Assembly: GCA_025454395.1 (NCBI GenBank)
Contig: JALOOM010000027.1
Location: forward strand, 1 to 45,383
DNA length: 45,383 bases
Direction of reading: 5' to 3'
DNA from: Elainella sp. Prado103
GTDB lineage: Bacteria > Cyanobacteriota > Cyanobacteriia > Elainellales > Elainellaceae
Shown: piece by piece, positions 27,919-37,467 of the stretch
Numbering within the stretch: position 1 is the first letter of the stretch
Layout: the number at the start of each line of letters is the position of its first letter
Notes under the pieces: generated by a model
Told to the model about the DNA's origin: nothing
What the model saw: the letters and a program-made list of their open reading frames with translations, nothing else
Databases searched by the model: none
Program-made: the position numbers and the translations under genes

Positions 27919-28626
27919 GATCTTTCTCCATTAAGTTCAACGAGAGAAAACTAGAGATCTGCTCAATTACTCAACTTCAAAGGTGATGCTCCTGAATGAC
28001 CCGTTAGCCCTGTCTATTTTTTCTTAACGCGATCGAACTATTAAAACTACAAAGGCTAAATGCTTGATTGGTTATTTGAAAATCGAAGTGATATGCATTA
28101 AAATACGATGAATTGAAATATTGAGGTTAATTTAAAATGCAGACGATTTTCAGCAATCGAAAAAGTGAAGAGGGGATCAACTAAGATCAAATCTGTGTAT
28201 ATAACAGTAGAATTGGTTGTAATTTTGTCATCCTGATTCAAACCTAGCTTATAAAAGCGTGGATTCTTGTGAGTATTAAGAGAATTTGCGTAAATATTCC
28301 TGAAGATTCTATCGATTGATAGAACTAACTGCTAGCTCAAAAATAAGTGTTCAACCAACACCTATATCCAACACCTGTATCCAACACCTGTATCCAAGAG
28401 TCAATGGGGAGTCTTTAGGATCTGGCTAGCTCCGGAAACTAGCTTCAGATTGTTTCGGTTTGTTAGGGTTTCCCAACCTAAACAAGGATGTCGATCGCCC
28501 ATTTAATGCTGACAATAGAAATAGTAGAAGCGTCCGCGCATCAACTTCTGCTGGATTTCGTTTAATTCAGTTCCAACTCAGTTCCAATTCAATTCTATTT
28601 AGTTCCGATTAAGAGGATTTAGCACC
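27919..28626. other. 708-bp AT-rich intergenic region, RTX gene / putA
   Basis: The region separates two divergent genes and has lower GC content than its neighbours. It contains a 13-bp tandem repeat (28355-28393), and near 28560-28610 several TTCAGTTCCAA-like direct repeats just upstream of putA. No open frame with a credible start, no tRNA and no known riboswitch is seen. Confidence 0.5.
28355..28393. repeat. 13-bp tandem repeat, 3 copies
   Basis: CCAACACCTATAT, CCAACACCTGTAT and CCAACACCTGTAT lie in tandem in the leader region upstream of putA. Confidence 0.9.
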
Positions 28627-31600
28627 GTGGTCGTACAAGCTTCTCAACGAATTGACAACCGCTACGAAGCGCAAACGCAAGCGATCGCCCGCCAGTTAAT
28701 TACTGCTACGCGGGAAAACCGCAACTTCTTCAGCCAAATGCGCGATCAGATGCGTCTGGATGACAAATTGATGGCTTGGGCGATGAACAATCCAGGTTTA
28801 CGGGTGCAGCTATTTCGATTTATTGATTGTTTGCCGGCCCTGCACAGTAAAGCCGAGATTGCCCGCCACATGCAGGAATATTTGGGCGAGGAGACGGTCG
28901 AGTTGCCCAGCGCCCTCAAAGGAATGCTCAACTTTGCCAGCCCAGACTCTATGCCCGGTCAAATTGCCGCCACCACTGTTTCCAGTGCCGTAGAAACCCT
29001 GGCTCATAAATACATTGCTGGTGAAAACATTCAGCAGGTGATCAAGACGATCGAACAGTTACGCAAACAAAAAATGGCCTTCACGGTCGATCTGCTGGGA
29101 GAGGCAGTAGTGACTGAAACCGAGGCCAAATTGTATCTCGATCGCTATTTGGATTTGATGCAACAGCTCACAGAAGCCGCCCAGCGCTGGTCAACAGTGG
29201 ATTTGATCGATCAAGCTGAAGGAGAGAGCCTGCCTAAGGTTCAGGTTTCCGTGAAACTAACCGCCTTCTATTCCCAATTTGATCCGCTGGATGAACAAGG
29301 TAGCGAAGCACGGGTGAGCGATCGGATTCGAGTGCTATTGCGACGGGCAGGAGAATTAGGGGCAGCCGTGCATTTTGACATGGAACAATATGCCTATAAA
29401 GATCTGACTTTGGCGATTTTACAGCGGCTGCTGTTGGAGCCCGAATTCCGGCAGCGGAGCGACATTGGCATCACCTTGCAAGCCTACCTGCGCGATTCCT
29501 ACGGCGACCTGAAAGCTTTGATCGAATGGGCGAAGCAGCGAGAAACGCCGGTGACGGTGCGCTTGGTGAAGGGAGCCTACTGGGATCAGGAAACGATCAA
29601 AGCCCATCAGAAGCATTGGCCAGTGCCAGTTTATGCTGACAAAGCAGCTACCGATGCTAATTTCGAGCAGATGACTCGCCTGCTCCTCGAAAATCATTCA
29701 GTGCTTTATGCGGCGATCGGAAGCCATAATGTTCGTTCCCAAGCCCATGCCATGGCGATCGTGCGAGAACTCAATATTCCGCGCCGTCGGGTGGAGTTGC
29801 AGGTGCTGTATGGGATGGCGGATAAGTTAGGGAAAGCTCTGGTTGAGCAAGGGTTTCGGGTGCGGGTCTATTGCCCGTATGGGGAGCTGATTCCTGGCAT
29901 GGCTTATTTGATTCGTCGCCTATTGGAAAACACGGCTAATAGTTCATTTCTACGGCAAAATCTGGAAGAACGCCCGATCGAAGAATTGCTGGCTCCCCCC
30001 AGCCCCACAGATTCCACGGTAGCAGCAGCGAGCCTAGCGGGATCAAGCCTAGCGGGATCGATCGAAGCCAATTCACAACTTCCAGCCAAATTCCGGAATG
30101 TGGCAGATACGGATTATGCCGATGCCGATCAGCGTCAGCGCGGTCTGGCAGCCATTCAAACGGTGCGGCAACAGTTAGGCCGATCCTATCTGCCCTTGAT
30201 CGATGGAACCTATGTGAATACCCTGGAAACGGTTCATTCGGTGAATCCTTGCCAGCCCAGTGAGGTGATCGGTCAAGTGGGCTTACTGAGTATTGAACAA
30301 GCAGAGCAAGCGATCCAAGCAGCCAAAGCCGCCTTTCCAGCCTGGAAGAAAACTCCGGTGCGGGAGCGAGCCAACATACTGCGCCGAGCGGCTGATTTAA
30401 TCGAGCAACGTCGGGACGAACTTTCGGCCTGGATGGTGTTGGAAACGGGGAAAGCGTTAGCACAGGCGGATCCAGAAGTTTCAGAGGCGATCGATTTCTG
30501 CCGCTACTACGCTGATGAAATGGAACGCCTAGAACCGGGTGTGCACTATGATGTGGCGGGTGAAACCAATCGCTATCATTATCAGCCGCGAGGGATTTCC
30601 CTGATTATTGCTCCCTGGAACTTTCCCTTAGCAATTCCTACGGGCATGACGGTCGCTTCCCTGGTCACTGGCAATTGCACCTTGCTTAAACCCGCAGAGG
30701 TGTCTTCGGTGATCGCGGCAAAATTGGCAGAGATCTTAGTCGAAGCTGGCATTCCGAAAGGCGTATTTCAGTTTGTTCCCGGTAAGGGTTCGACGGTGGG
30801 TTCCCATATGGTACGCCATCCAGATGTTCACATGATTACCTTTACCGGATCGCAGGAAGTTGGTTGCCGCATTTACCGAGAAGCGGCTGAACTCCAACCG
30901 GGACAAAAGCATCTGAAGCGAGTGATCGCCGAAATGGGAGGGAAAAACGCGATCATTGTTGATGAAAGTGCCGATCTGGATCAGGCCGTGCAGGGCGTGG
31001 TGTACTCAGCATTTGGCTACAGCGGTCAGAAATGTTCAGCTTGCTCACGGGTGATCGTGCTGGCTCCGATCTACGAAACCTTTGTGAATCGATTAATTGA
31101 AGCAACCCGATCGTTAAATGTCGGTTTGGCTGAATCTCCCAGCACCCAAGTTGGGCCAGTGATTGATGCAAATGCCCAACAACGCATTCGCGAATATATC
31201 GAAATTGGCAAAACCGAAGCGACGGTGGCGTTAGAAATGTCTGCTCCGGACACAGGTTACTTTGTCGGCCCGACCATCTTCACCGAGGTGGCTCCCACAG
31301 CCCGGATTGCCCAAGAGGAGATCTTTGGCCCGGTGCTGGCTGTCCTAAAAGCGGCAAGCTTTGATCAAGCCTTAGAAATCGCTAACGGCACTCACTTTGC
31401 TTTAACCGGCGGACTCTATTCCCGTACTCCATCCCATATCGATCGGGCTCAAGCTGACTTTGAAGTAGGTAACTTATACATCAACCGACATATCACAGGA
31501 GCGATCGTGGCCCGTCAACCATTTGGTGGTTTCAAACTGTCCGGTGTGGGTTCTAAAGCGGGTGGCCCAGATTACCTGTTGCAATTCCTAGAACCGCGTC

Positions 31601-31656
31601 ACATCAGTGAAAATATTCAGCGGCAAGGCTTTGCTCCGATCGAGGGCGTGGATTAA
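28627..31656 (+). CDS. putA: Bifunctional proline dehydrogenase / glutamate semialdehyde dehydrogenase
   Basis: PutA oxidises proline to glutamate in two steps, with FAD in the first domain and NAD in the second. The 1009-residue protein has a proline dehydrogenase barrel (about 90-450) with VKGAYWDQE and LIRRLLENTANSSF, and an aldehyde dehydrogenase domain (about 500-990) with APWNFPLAIP, FTGSQEVG, base Glu769 (AEMGGKNA) and catalytic Cys803 (GQKCSAC). There is no DNA-binding domain, so it is not the self-regulating type. The linker near 455-490 carries a short duplication (SLAGSSLAGS). The start is a GTG at 28627 with GAGG about 11 bases upstream. Confidence 0.95.
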   Translation: MVVQASQRIDNRYEAQTQAIARQLITATRENRNFFSQMRDQMRLDDKLMAWAMNNPGLRVQLFRFIDCLPALHSKAEIARHMQEYLGEETVELPSALKGMLNFASPDSMPGQIAATTVSSAVETLAHKYIAGENIQQVIKTIEQLRKQKMAFTVDLLGEAVVTETEAKLYLDRYLDLMQQLTEAAQRWSTVDLIDQAEGESLPKVQVSVKLTAFYSQFDPLDEQGSEARVSDRIRVLLRRAGELGAAVHFDMEQYAYKDLTLAILQRLLLEPEFRQRSDIGITLQAYLRDSYGDLKALIEWAKQRETPVTVRLVKGAYWDQETIKAHQKHWPVPVYADKAATDANFEQMTRLLLENHSVLYAAIGSHNVRSQAHAMAIVRELNIPRRRVELQVLYGMADKLGKALVEQGFRVRVYCPYGELIPGMAYLIRRLLENTANSSFLRQNLEERPIEELLAPPSPTDSTVAAASLAGSSLAGSIEANSQLPAKFRNVADTDYADADQRQRGLAAIQTVRQQLGRSYLPLIDGTYVNTLETVHSVNPCQPSEVIGQVGLLSIEQAEQAIQAAKAAFPAWKKTPVRERANILRRAADLIEQRRDELSAWMVLETGKALAQADPEVSEAIDFCRYYADEMERLEPGVHYDVAGETNRYHYQPRGISLIIAPWNFPLAIPTGMTVASLVTGNCTLLKPAEVSSVIAAKLAEILVEAGIPKGVFQFVPGKGSTVGSHMVRHPDVHMITFTGSQEVGCRIYREAAELQPGQKHLKRVIAEMGGKNAIIVDESADLDQAVQGVVYSAFGYSGQKCSACSRVIVLAPIYETFVNRLIEATRSLNVGLAESPSTQVGPVIDANAQQRIREYIEIGKTEATVALEMSAPDTGYFVGPTIFTEVAPTARIAQEEIFGPVLAVLKAASFDQALEIANGTHFALTGGLYSRTPSHIDRAQADFEVGNLYINRHITGAIVARQPFGGFKLSGVGSKAGGPDYLLQFLEPRHISENIQRQGFAPIEGVD

Positions 31657-31666
31657 AATTGCGATC

Positions 31667-31722
31667 GATCATCAATTACCGATCATCAATTACCGATCAT
31701 CAATTACCGATCATCAATTACC
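31667..31722. repeat. 14-bp tandem repeat, 4 copies
   Basis: GATCATCAATTACC is repeated exactly four times directly after the putA stop codon, followed by degenerate ATCATCCATC units up to about 31748. Confidence 0.95.
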
Positions 31723-31761
31723 GATGATCGATCATCCATCATCCATCAATATACGACTAAT

Positions 31762-31810
31762 CCCCCACCATCTATAAAGTTTGACCGTAGGTCGGAAAAG
31801 AAGGTGGGGG
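31762..31810. other. Nested hairpin, putA 3' region / protease leader
   Basis: CCCCCACC (31762-31769) pairs with GGTGGGGG (31803-31810), and the loop holds a second stem GACC-GTA-GGTC (31783-31793). There is no following T-run on the plus strand, so it is not a standard terminator; it could be a processing stem for putA mRNA or a 5' leader element of the protease gene. Apart from this and the repeat array, nothing else is visible in 31657-31980. Confidence 0.45.
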
Positions 31811-31980
31811 AATGCTCTCGGCGGGTGACTCAGCCGATATCTTTGCCCAATTTTGTGAAATTTACAGCGAAAAAAACAATTCAGATGCTAGGGTAGGAAA
31901 ACGATCAACCGTACAAGGGTTTGGGAGTGCCTGCCTTTCGCTTTCATTATTGCTTTGCGACCCTTCAGTTGAAAGCCCTT

Positions 31981-33072
31981 ATGAAACACCGACCTTCTGA
32001 TGCCTCACGTCGCCCTCAACGTCCGTTCTTTCCAGTTGCTGCGTTTCGGCAGTTAGATTGGCTGAGAAACCTGGGCTTCTTGCTACTGGGGGCAGGGTTG
32101 GGGACGATCGGTAGCCGTATGCTCTTGTCGTCTTCGACCGATTCAGGTAGTCCAGTTAGCATTTCTAGTTCTGCTCACTCAGGTGGCAGTTCCCGCAGTT
32201 CTTCCGACAACTCTTCCGACAACTCTGTGGATGCTGGCTCGCCGGAAAAGACCCTAACCTCTCCTCGCTTTGCTCCCAGTCCGACTGCGAATGCATCTCC
32301 CCAGGTGGAAGTTTCTAGCGCCACGGTTTGTGTCAAAACACCGATGGGGCCAAATCGTCAAGCCTGTGCATCGGGAGTGTCGATCGATCCCACTTTGGCC
32401 GGGGTTGATCCGTCGGCAGGCTCAGTCGTCATCACTAACTATCACGTGATTTCCGATATGGGGAATCGTCCTCCCTTACAGTTAGGTGGGAGTGGGGAAG
32501 TTTACAATGCTGAGATCTTGCGGCAATCGCCAGAATTTGATTTGGCGCTGCTTTTAGTCCCCAAAACTCGATTTCCGATCGCGACACTGGCAGAATCCTC
32601 TCCAGGCGAAGGCACCCGGGTCAGAGCGATTGGGTTTCCCAACAACCAACCGCTAACCATCAACGATTCTTCTTTATTGGGCAAAACCCAAAACTGTTTG
32701 GCGGTTTCCCCTTGCTTAGCACTGCGACAGGGTACGATCACCTTCGGTAACTCTGGGGGGCCCCTCGAAGCTAACGGTCGTGTGATCGGCATTACGCAGG
32801 GTGAAATTGTAGATGAAATTGCCATTCCCATCGAGCAAGTACGGCAATTTTTGGCGGGTGAAGATCCACCGCCGGGCAGTCAGCGGCCACCCGATTATCC
32901 ATCTGGATTACCTCGGGGTGGTTCACCCGACTATCCCCCTATGGCTCCTGCCTATCCACCGGGCATGGTGCCACCCCCCTATCGCGGCCCGATCTATCCG
33001 CCAGCTTATCCACCAGCCTATCCGCCTCCCCCTTATCGATCCCCCTATGAGCCACCCTATCCAGCCTGGTAG
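31981..33072 (+). CDS. Trypsin-like serine protease, membrane-anchored, Pro/Tyr-rich tail
   Basis: This 363-residue protein has one membrane helix near residues 30-50 (LGFLLLGAGLGTIGS), a Ser-rich linker (50-110), then a trypsin-like domain with His155 (TNYHVIS), Asp187 (FDLALLL) and Ser258 (TFGNSGGPL). The fold resembles the HtrA/Deg protease core but lacks a PDZ domain. Two Cys pairs (117/129 and 239/245) could form disulfides, fitting a periplasmic location. The last 80 residues are built of Pro and Tyr (PAYPP, PPPYRG), which may bind cell wall or partners. The ATG at 31981 is chosen over a TTG at 31921; the ribosome site is weak. Substrates are unknown. Confidence 0.85.
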   Translation: MKHRPSDASRRPQRPFFPVAAFRQLDWLRNLGFLLLGAGLGTIGSRMLLSSSTDSGSPVSISSSAHSGGSSRSSSDNSSDNSVDAGSPEKTLTSPRFAPSPTANASPQVEVSSATVCVKTPMGPNRQACASGVSIDPTLAGVDPSAGSVVITNYHVISDMGNRPPLQLGGSGEVYNAEILRQSPEFDLALLLVPKTRFPIATLAESSPGEGTRVRAIGFPNNQPLTINDSSLLGKTQNCLAVSPCLALRQGTITFGNSGGPLEANGRVIGITQGEIVDEIAIPIEQVRQFLAGEDPPPGSQRPPDYPSGLPRGGSPDYPPMAPAYPPGMVPPPYRGPIYPPAYPPAYPPPPYRSPYEPPYPAW

Positions 33073-33171
33073 TCATCGGGAATGGTTGGGAGGATGGCAT
33101 CGTGGTGGGAACGATCGGAAGGAGGGAATTGCCCAATTGAATATCCTGCTGGCGATAGAATCAGATAGGCT

Positions 33172-34305
33172 TCAAGACATGCGATGCTTATAGTCTTCGT
33201 AGCCAAATTCTCGCACCAGTTGGAAAGTTTCGTTGGCGTGGAGCATCCCGATCGAAGGATGATTGATACCATTGAACATGGTTGTTTTTACCATCGTGTA
33301 TTGGATCATATCCTCGAACACGACAGCATCCCCGATCTGCAGAGGCCGCTCAAACACATAGTCGCCTAACCCCATCACATCCCCTGCTAAGCAAGTTAAT
33401 CCCCCCATGCGGTAGGCTGCTTCGCCCGGTTGAGGATCACGAGCCCCTTGAATTCGAGGCTTGTACGGCATCTCCAAACAATCAGGCATATGTGCGGTAA
33501 AAGAGACATCGAGCATGGCGATCGTTGGCCCAGGAGTGGGGATCAAATCCAGCACCGTCGCCTTCAGGAATCCAGTTTGCCAGACGATCGCTGCACTGGG
33601 TTCAATATAAATTTCTAGATGGGGATAGCGGGATTTGAAATCTCGGATAATTTTGACGAAATGGGCTGTGTCGTAGCCTTGGCGCGTCATCAAATGCCCA
33701 CCTCCCAAATTCAACCAGCGAATCTGGGGCAGGAAATGTCCAAACCGCTCCTCAATGTGATCCAGGGTTTCTGCCATGGCATAGGAGTCACTTTCACAGA
33801 GATTGTGACAATGCAAACCCTCAATTCCGTCCGGCAAGGTTTCTCCCAGGGTTTCCGATCGAATTCCCAGACGTGAAAAAGGCGAAGCGGGGTTGTAAAT
33901 CCCATGTTCAACCGGCGAATATTCTGGATTGATGCGGAGTCCGGGTGATAGTCCGGCCGCCAGGGTTCGATCCTTAAATTGATGCCATTGACTCAGTGAA
34001 TTAAAGGTAATGTGAGAAGCCCCCTCAATCAAAGATGAGAACTCTCGCTCTTGATAAACCGGCAGGTAGAGATGTAGATCACCACCAAACTCTTCCCGTG
34101 CCAGTCTAGCCTCAAACAAAGAACTGGCCGTTGCACCCTTTAAATAAGGTTGAATTAAAGGAAAGGCGCTGAACATTGCGAACCCTTTCAACGCAAAAAT
34201 CACAGTAATCCCAGCCTGCTTTTGCACGCGATCGATCAATTCCAAATTGTCGCGCAGTTTGGCGGTTTCCAGAACATAACATGGCGAAGGAATGGCTTGA
34301 TTCAT
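33172..34305 (-). CDS. nspC: Carboxynorspermidine decarboxylase-family enzyme (NspC-like)
   Basis: This 377-residue pyridoxal-phosphate enzyme belongs to the alanine-racemase-fold decarboxylases. PLP lysine Lys40 lies in FALKGFAMFS, and HCHNLCES, LNLGGGHLMT, YIEPSAA and CLAGDVMG match NspC. The family removes the carboxyl group from carboxyspermidine, carboxynorspermidine or, as reported for Synechocystis relatives, carboxyaminopropylagmatine, leading to spermidine. Its dehydrogenase partner is the next gene upstream on the same strand, 261 bp away. GAGGA before the ATG at 34305 supports the start. The substrate cannot be decided from sequence; the cyanobacterial setting makes the agmatine-derived route plausible. 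Confidence 0.92.
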   Translation of the reverse strand: MNQAIPSPCYVLETAKLRDNLELIDRVQKQAGITVIFALKGFAMFSAFPLIQPYLKGATASSLFEARLAREEFGGDLHLYLPVYQEREFSSLIEGASHITFNSLSQWHQFKDRTLAAGLSPGLRINPEYSPVEHGIYNPASPFSRLGIRSETLGETLPDGIEGLHCHNLCESDSYAMAETLDHIEERFGHFLPQIRWLNLGGGHLMTRQGYDTAHFVKIIRDFKSRYPHLEIYIEPSAAIVWQTGFLKATVLDLIPTPGPTIAMLDVSFTAHMPDCLEMPYKPRIQGARDPQPGEAAYRMGGLTCLAGDVMGLGDYVFERPLQIGDAVVFEDMIQYTMVKTTMFNGINHPSIGMLHANETFQLVREFGYEDYKHRMS

Positions 34306-34330
34306 CAAGGGTGTCCTCAGTGGATGGATC

Positions 34331-34448
34331 AGTGGGTCAGTCGTCAGCGGGTCAATGGTCAGTGGGTCAGTCGTCAGCGGGTCAGTCGTCAGCGGGCAGT
34401 AGTCAGCGGGTCAATGGTCAGTGGGTCAATGGTCAGTGGGTCAGCGGG
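34331..34448. repeat. Degenerate tandem repeat array (10-bp words, 30-bp higher unit)
   Basis: AGTGGGTCAG, TCGTCAGCGG and GTCAATGGTC words alternate over about 120 bp between the two polyamine genes. The stretch is just upstream of nspC and may have expanded within the operon. Confidence 0.9.
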
Positions 34449-34508
34449 TGAATGAGTCGGTGGCTCAGTGGATGATAAAGATTTAGAAAAATGGACAGCA
34501 ACCAGCCT

Positions 34509-34542
34509 GCTCTCCCATTAAGAGATCCGAGACTGGGAGAGC
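34509..34542 (-). other. 8-bp stem hairpin between the polyamine genes
   Basis: GCTCTCCC (34509-34516) pairs with GGGAGAGC (34535-34542), 25 bp beyond the dehydrogenase stop codon. No T-run follows on the minus strand, so it may stabilise or process the mRNA rather than end it. Confidence 0.45.
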
Positions 34543-34566
34543 CATGCAGGGAGGGCTAAATTGAGG

Positions 34567-35769
34567 TTAAGCCGCGATAAATTCTGCCGATCGATTGATC
34601 ACTTCATGCCAGGGCAAGCCATAATGTCCCAGTTTTTCCAGAAATGGATCGGGATTGAGTTGTTCCACATTAAACACGCCAGCCTCTTGCCATTCTCCAG
34701 TCAGCATTAGCATTGCGCCTAGCATGGCAGGCACGCCTGTGGTGTAAGCGATCGCTTGGGCTCCCACTTCTCGGTAAGCGGCGGCATGATCACAGTTGTT
34801 GTAGATGTAGTAAGACTTTTCTTGTCCGTCTTTCGTACCACGAATGTGACAACCGATCGAGGTTTGCCCCTGATAGTTTTCTCCTAGACTGGAAGGTTGG
34901 GGTAACACTGCTTTCAGGAATTGCAGTGGAATGATTTTGTGACCTTCATAGTCGATTGGATCGATACGAGTCAAACCAATATTCTCCAGCACCCGTAAAT
35001 GGGTTAAGTAATTTTCGGAGAATGTCATCCAGAAGCGGGCTCGTTTAATAGTGGGAATATGTTTGACCAGAGATTCTAGTTCTTCGTGGTACAGCAAATA
35101 GGATGATTTTGCCCCAATCTCAGGATATTGAATGGCTTGCTGGATCGAAAAAGGCTCGATCTCAACCCAACTCCCATTTTCGTAGTAACGCCCTTTCTGA
35201 GTGATCTCGCGAATGTTGATTTCTGGATTAAAGTTTGTTGCAAAGGGATGACCATGATCGCCCGCATTGCAATCCACAATGTCAAGATAATGAATCTCAT
35301 CGAAATGGTGTTTAAGTGCATGGGCCGTAAATATACCCGATACACCGGGATCAAAGCCACAGCCTAGTACTGCCATGATACCAGCTTGCTTGAATCGATC
35401 GTGGTAATCCCATTGCCATTTGTATTCAAACTTGGCTTCATCCGGCGGCTCATAGCTTGCCGTGTCCAGATAATGAACCCCTGCCTCCAGACAGGCATCC
35501 ATAATCGGCAGATCTTGATAGGGCAATGCCACATTAATCACCATATCGGCCTGGAAATCTCGAATTAAGGCGGCCACTTCTTTAGCATTATCTGCATCGA
35601 CCTGAGCAGTCGCCAAAAAAGGATGATCGATCGCTGCGGCAATCGCATCACATTTTGCCTTGGTGCGGCTCGCCAATAGAATCTTGGAAAATACAGACTC
35701 TGCTTGGGCACATTTGCGAGCCACTACATTTCCTACGCCGCCTGCCCCAATAATCAGAACCTTAGCCAT
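34567..35769 (-). CDS. Carboxynorspermidine synthase-family dehydrogenase
   Basis: This 400-residue member of the saccharopine dehydrogenase superfamily joins aspartate semialdehyde to a diamine with NADPH (carboxynorspermidine dehydrogenase; in cyanobacterial relatives the amine is reported to be agmatine). The NAD(P) fold begins at residue 3 (VLIIGAGGVGNVVARKCA); LGCGFDPGVSGIF and the YLDIVDCNAGDHG segment are typical. The ATG at 35769 starts two residues before the fold and follows GGGGGTGG; longer readings are not supported. It precedes nspC on the same strand. Together they form the two consecutive steps, condensation then decarboxylation. Confidence 0.93.
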   Translation of the reverse strand: MAKVLIIGAGGVGNVVARKCAQAESVFSKILLASRTKAKCDAIAAAIDHPFLATAQVDADNAKEVAALIRDFQADMVINVALPYQDLPIMDACLEAGVHYLDTASYEPPDEAKFEYKWQWDYHDRFKQAGIMAVLGCGFDPGVSGIFTAHALKHHFDEIHYLDIVDCNAGDHGHPFATNFNPEINIREITQKGRYYENGSWVEIEPFSIQQAIQYPEIGAKSSYLLYHEELESLVKHIPTIKRARFWMTFSENYLTHLRVLENIGLTRIDPIDYEGHKIIPLQFLKAVLPQPSSLGENYQGQTSIGCHIRGTKDGQEKSYYIYNNCDHAAAYREVGAQAIAYTTGVPAMLGAMLMLTGEWQEAGVFNVEQLNPDPFLEKLGHYGLPWHEVINRSAEFIAA

Positions 35770-36484
35770 TACCACCCCCAGATTGATAACAAGAATTGGG
35801 TTAACAATTGATTTGAACGCATTTGAGCACCGGCTTGAGTACTGGTTTGAGCAGAGAATCATCTCCCTCAAAACCCTGTTTAGATCAACCGATTGGATCA
35901 ACCCAGCGCAACAAACCAGACTCACAGGTGAAGAAATCGATCGCACTTCGCATTGAATCGATCGACCTGATCATTTCAGCCTGAACTTGAGCCCGCAGCA
36001 ACCTGACTCAGACTTGGAAACCGTAACAAATCAAGCTCACAACATCCCATCCCCGATTGAATCAATCTTGTTTCCCTACCTTGACGGCTCTAGCGATAAA
36101 CTAGGGCATCAACTCAGGTCACTCATCTAATTCATGATGGTTTGAGCGTATGAACCGAGTGCTATTCAATTAAAACAATGGATTAATATCGATACTTTTC
36201 CAGCACAAATATGGAGTTGAATCAGAGAATACTCGGATGATTCAAAATGCCTTAGAGTTCAGTGAACCGAGTCACTTGTTGCCGGAATTTAATCGAATCT
36301 CACTTCACGACTGAATGGAAGCCAGGAGAAATGCGACTTTCCGACTATAGGTTTGACCGCGTAATAAAAACCATTTCATCGTGGCAGAAATCGCAAGTAC
36401 CTACTTGAACGAAACTTCAATACAGCGAAACATTCAATATAGAGTCTAACACTATATCAGAGAAACGCCAGTAAAATCGATGGA
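35770..36484. other. 715-bp intergenic region upstream of the polyamine operon
   Basis: It probably contains the promoter for the polyamine dehydrogenase (minus strand). Near 35823-35851 three TTGAG words stand 12 bp apart. Elsewhere only very short frames occur. I see no RNA gene, known riboswitch or mobile element. Confidence 0.45.
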
Positions 36485-37336
36485 CTATTTGTTCAGAATT
36501 CGCTTGGTTGGATCGTCCAGATTGACCTTCATCCGATCGAGCGCGGATTGTAATGGCAGCAACTCTACATCAATGCAAGAATGCCCATCATACTGAAATG
36601 GATTGTCTAAGTCCCGGATCAACCTCACTAAATAGACAAATGAAGTAAATAAAAAAGCTGAAACCACTAAGGCTTTGCTGAGGGGGTCGCCATCGGTCAA
36701 CAACAACGCCAAGATCGATCCAACCAAAAAAATGCGCAGCAATATATCGGCAGGCATCAAAAATTCCGTGTCTCGAATCACCTGGATGCGCATGAGTAGT
36801 AGCCGCATCTTACTCTGTTCACCTTGAATGCGGCTGATGATGGGCCCGCTTGTATGGGGTTCGATCTGGGAAAATGGTTGATTGAGCTGGGTCAATGCCT
36901 CCATCGGTGGATCGAGAGAGTCACTGTTCTGAAGGCTGGTTAAGATTGCTTGTCCTAGTTGTTGTAACCCTTGTGAGAGCGGGGCTGGATCATATTCTGG
37001 GTGCCCCGATGCGACCAGCAAGGCAGTATCTTGGATCGATTCGATCGCACTAGCCAACTGCGCCACCATATCTTCACTCGCTCGATAGTCGGCTAAGGTG
37101 CCGCTGAGAATAAAGGCGATCACAAAGGTCGCAGCTCCGAACAGTGAGCCGGTCATTAAATCAAATTGCCAAATCTCCCAGCCTAGGCAATGAACGGCCC
37201 ATTTTGCCCCACAAAATAGCCCAGTCCAGGGCAACACGTGCAATAAAATGCCCCAGCGCAAAAAATTGAGTTGCTGCTTCAATGGCTCAGGATGGGAGAT
37301 TTTCAGCTCATCGTTGGATCGCGCGCCCTGCACCAT
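36485..37336 (-). CDS. Unrecognised integral membrane protein
   Basis: I do not recognise the family. The 283-residue protein has two pairs of hydrophobic helices (about 28-48 and 58-80; 197-217 and 221-241) around a soluble, helix-rich centre (85-195). Just after the second helix comes ADYRASEDMVAQLASAIES, and after the fourth YLVRLIRDLDNPFQY; this arrangement resembles conserved proteins of channel-like, bestrophin-like shape, but that is only a topology resemblance. The start is uncertain: ATG at 37336 follows GGTGATG, while a TTG at 37399 would add 21 residues. It lies 219 bp downstream of dxs on the same strand, behind a likely terminator, so it is probably expressed separately. Confidence 0.6.
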   Translation of the reverse strand: MVQGARSNDELKISHPEPLKQQLNFLRWGILLHVLPWTGLFCGAKWAVHCLGWEIWQFDLMTGSLFGAATFVIAFILSGTLADYRASEDMVAQLASAIESIQDTALLVASGHPEYDPAPLSQGLQQLGQAILTSLQNSDSLDPPMEALTQLNQPFSQIEPHTSGPIISRIQGEQSKMRLLLMRIQVIRDTEFLMPADILLRIFLVGSILALLLTDGDPLSKALVVSAFLFTSFVYLVRLIRDLDNPFQYDGHSCIDVELLPLQSALDRMKVNLDDPTKRILNK

Positions 37337-37409
37337 ACTTACATCACCCAATGTCCATATCACCCAATCTAGCTTGATCGTCTCATTCGATCGCTGCAAT
37401 TGACCTTAT

Positions 37410-37449
37410 CCCTTGCATTTATTCTGCATCCCTTGCATTTATTCTGCAT
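37410..37449. repeat. 20-bp tandem repeat, 2 copies
   Basis: CCCTTGCATTTATTCTGCAT occurs twice in direct contact. The second copy can also pair with AGAATAAATAAGGG (37466-37479), so the region can form a longer hairpin in the gap between dxs and the membrane-protein gene. Confidence 0.95.
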
Positions 37450-37467
37450 GCCCTGATTCGTACCAAG

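Noticed and set aside
31812-32000. 62-codon frame before the protease gene
   Set aside because: It overlaps the protease start in another frame and shows no known domain or good ribosome site.
34222-34455. Plus-strand frame made of WVSRQRV and VSGSM units
   Set aside because: It is only a reading of the tandem repeat array and the 5' end of nspC in the wrong strand.
23496-36354. GTTTGACC words at about 23503, 31780 and 36350 as a shared -35 or operator
   Set aside because: None is followed by a fitting -10 box at the right distance and three copies in 45 kb are not beyond chance.
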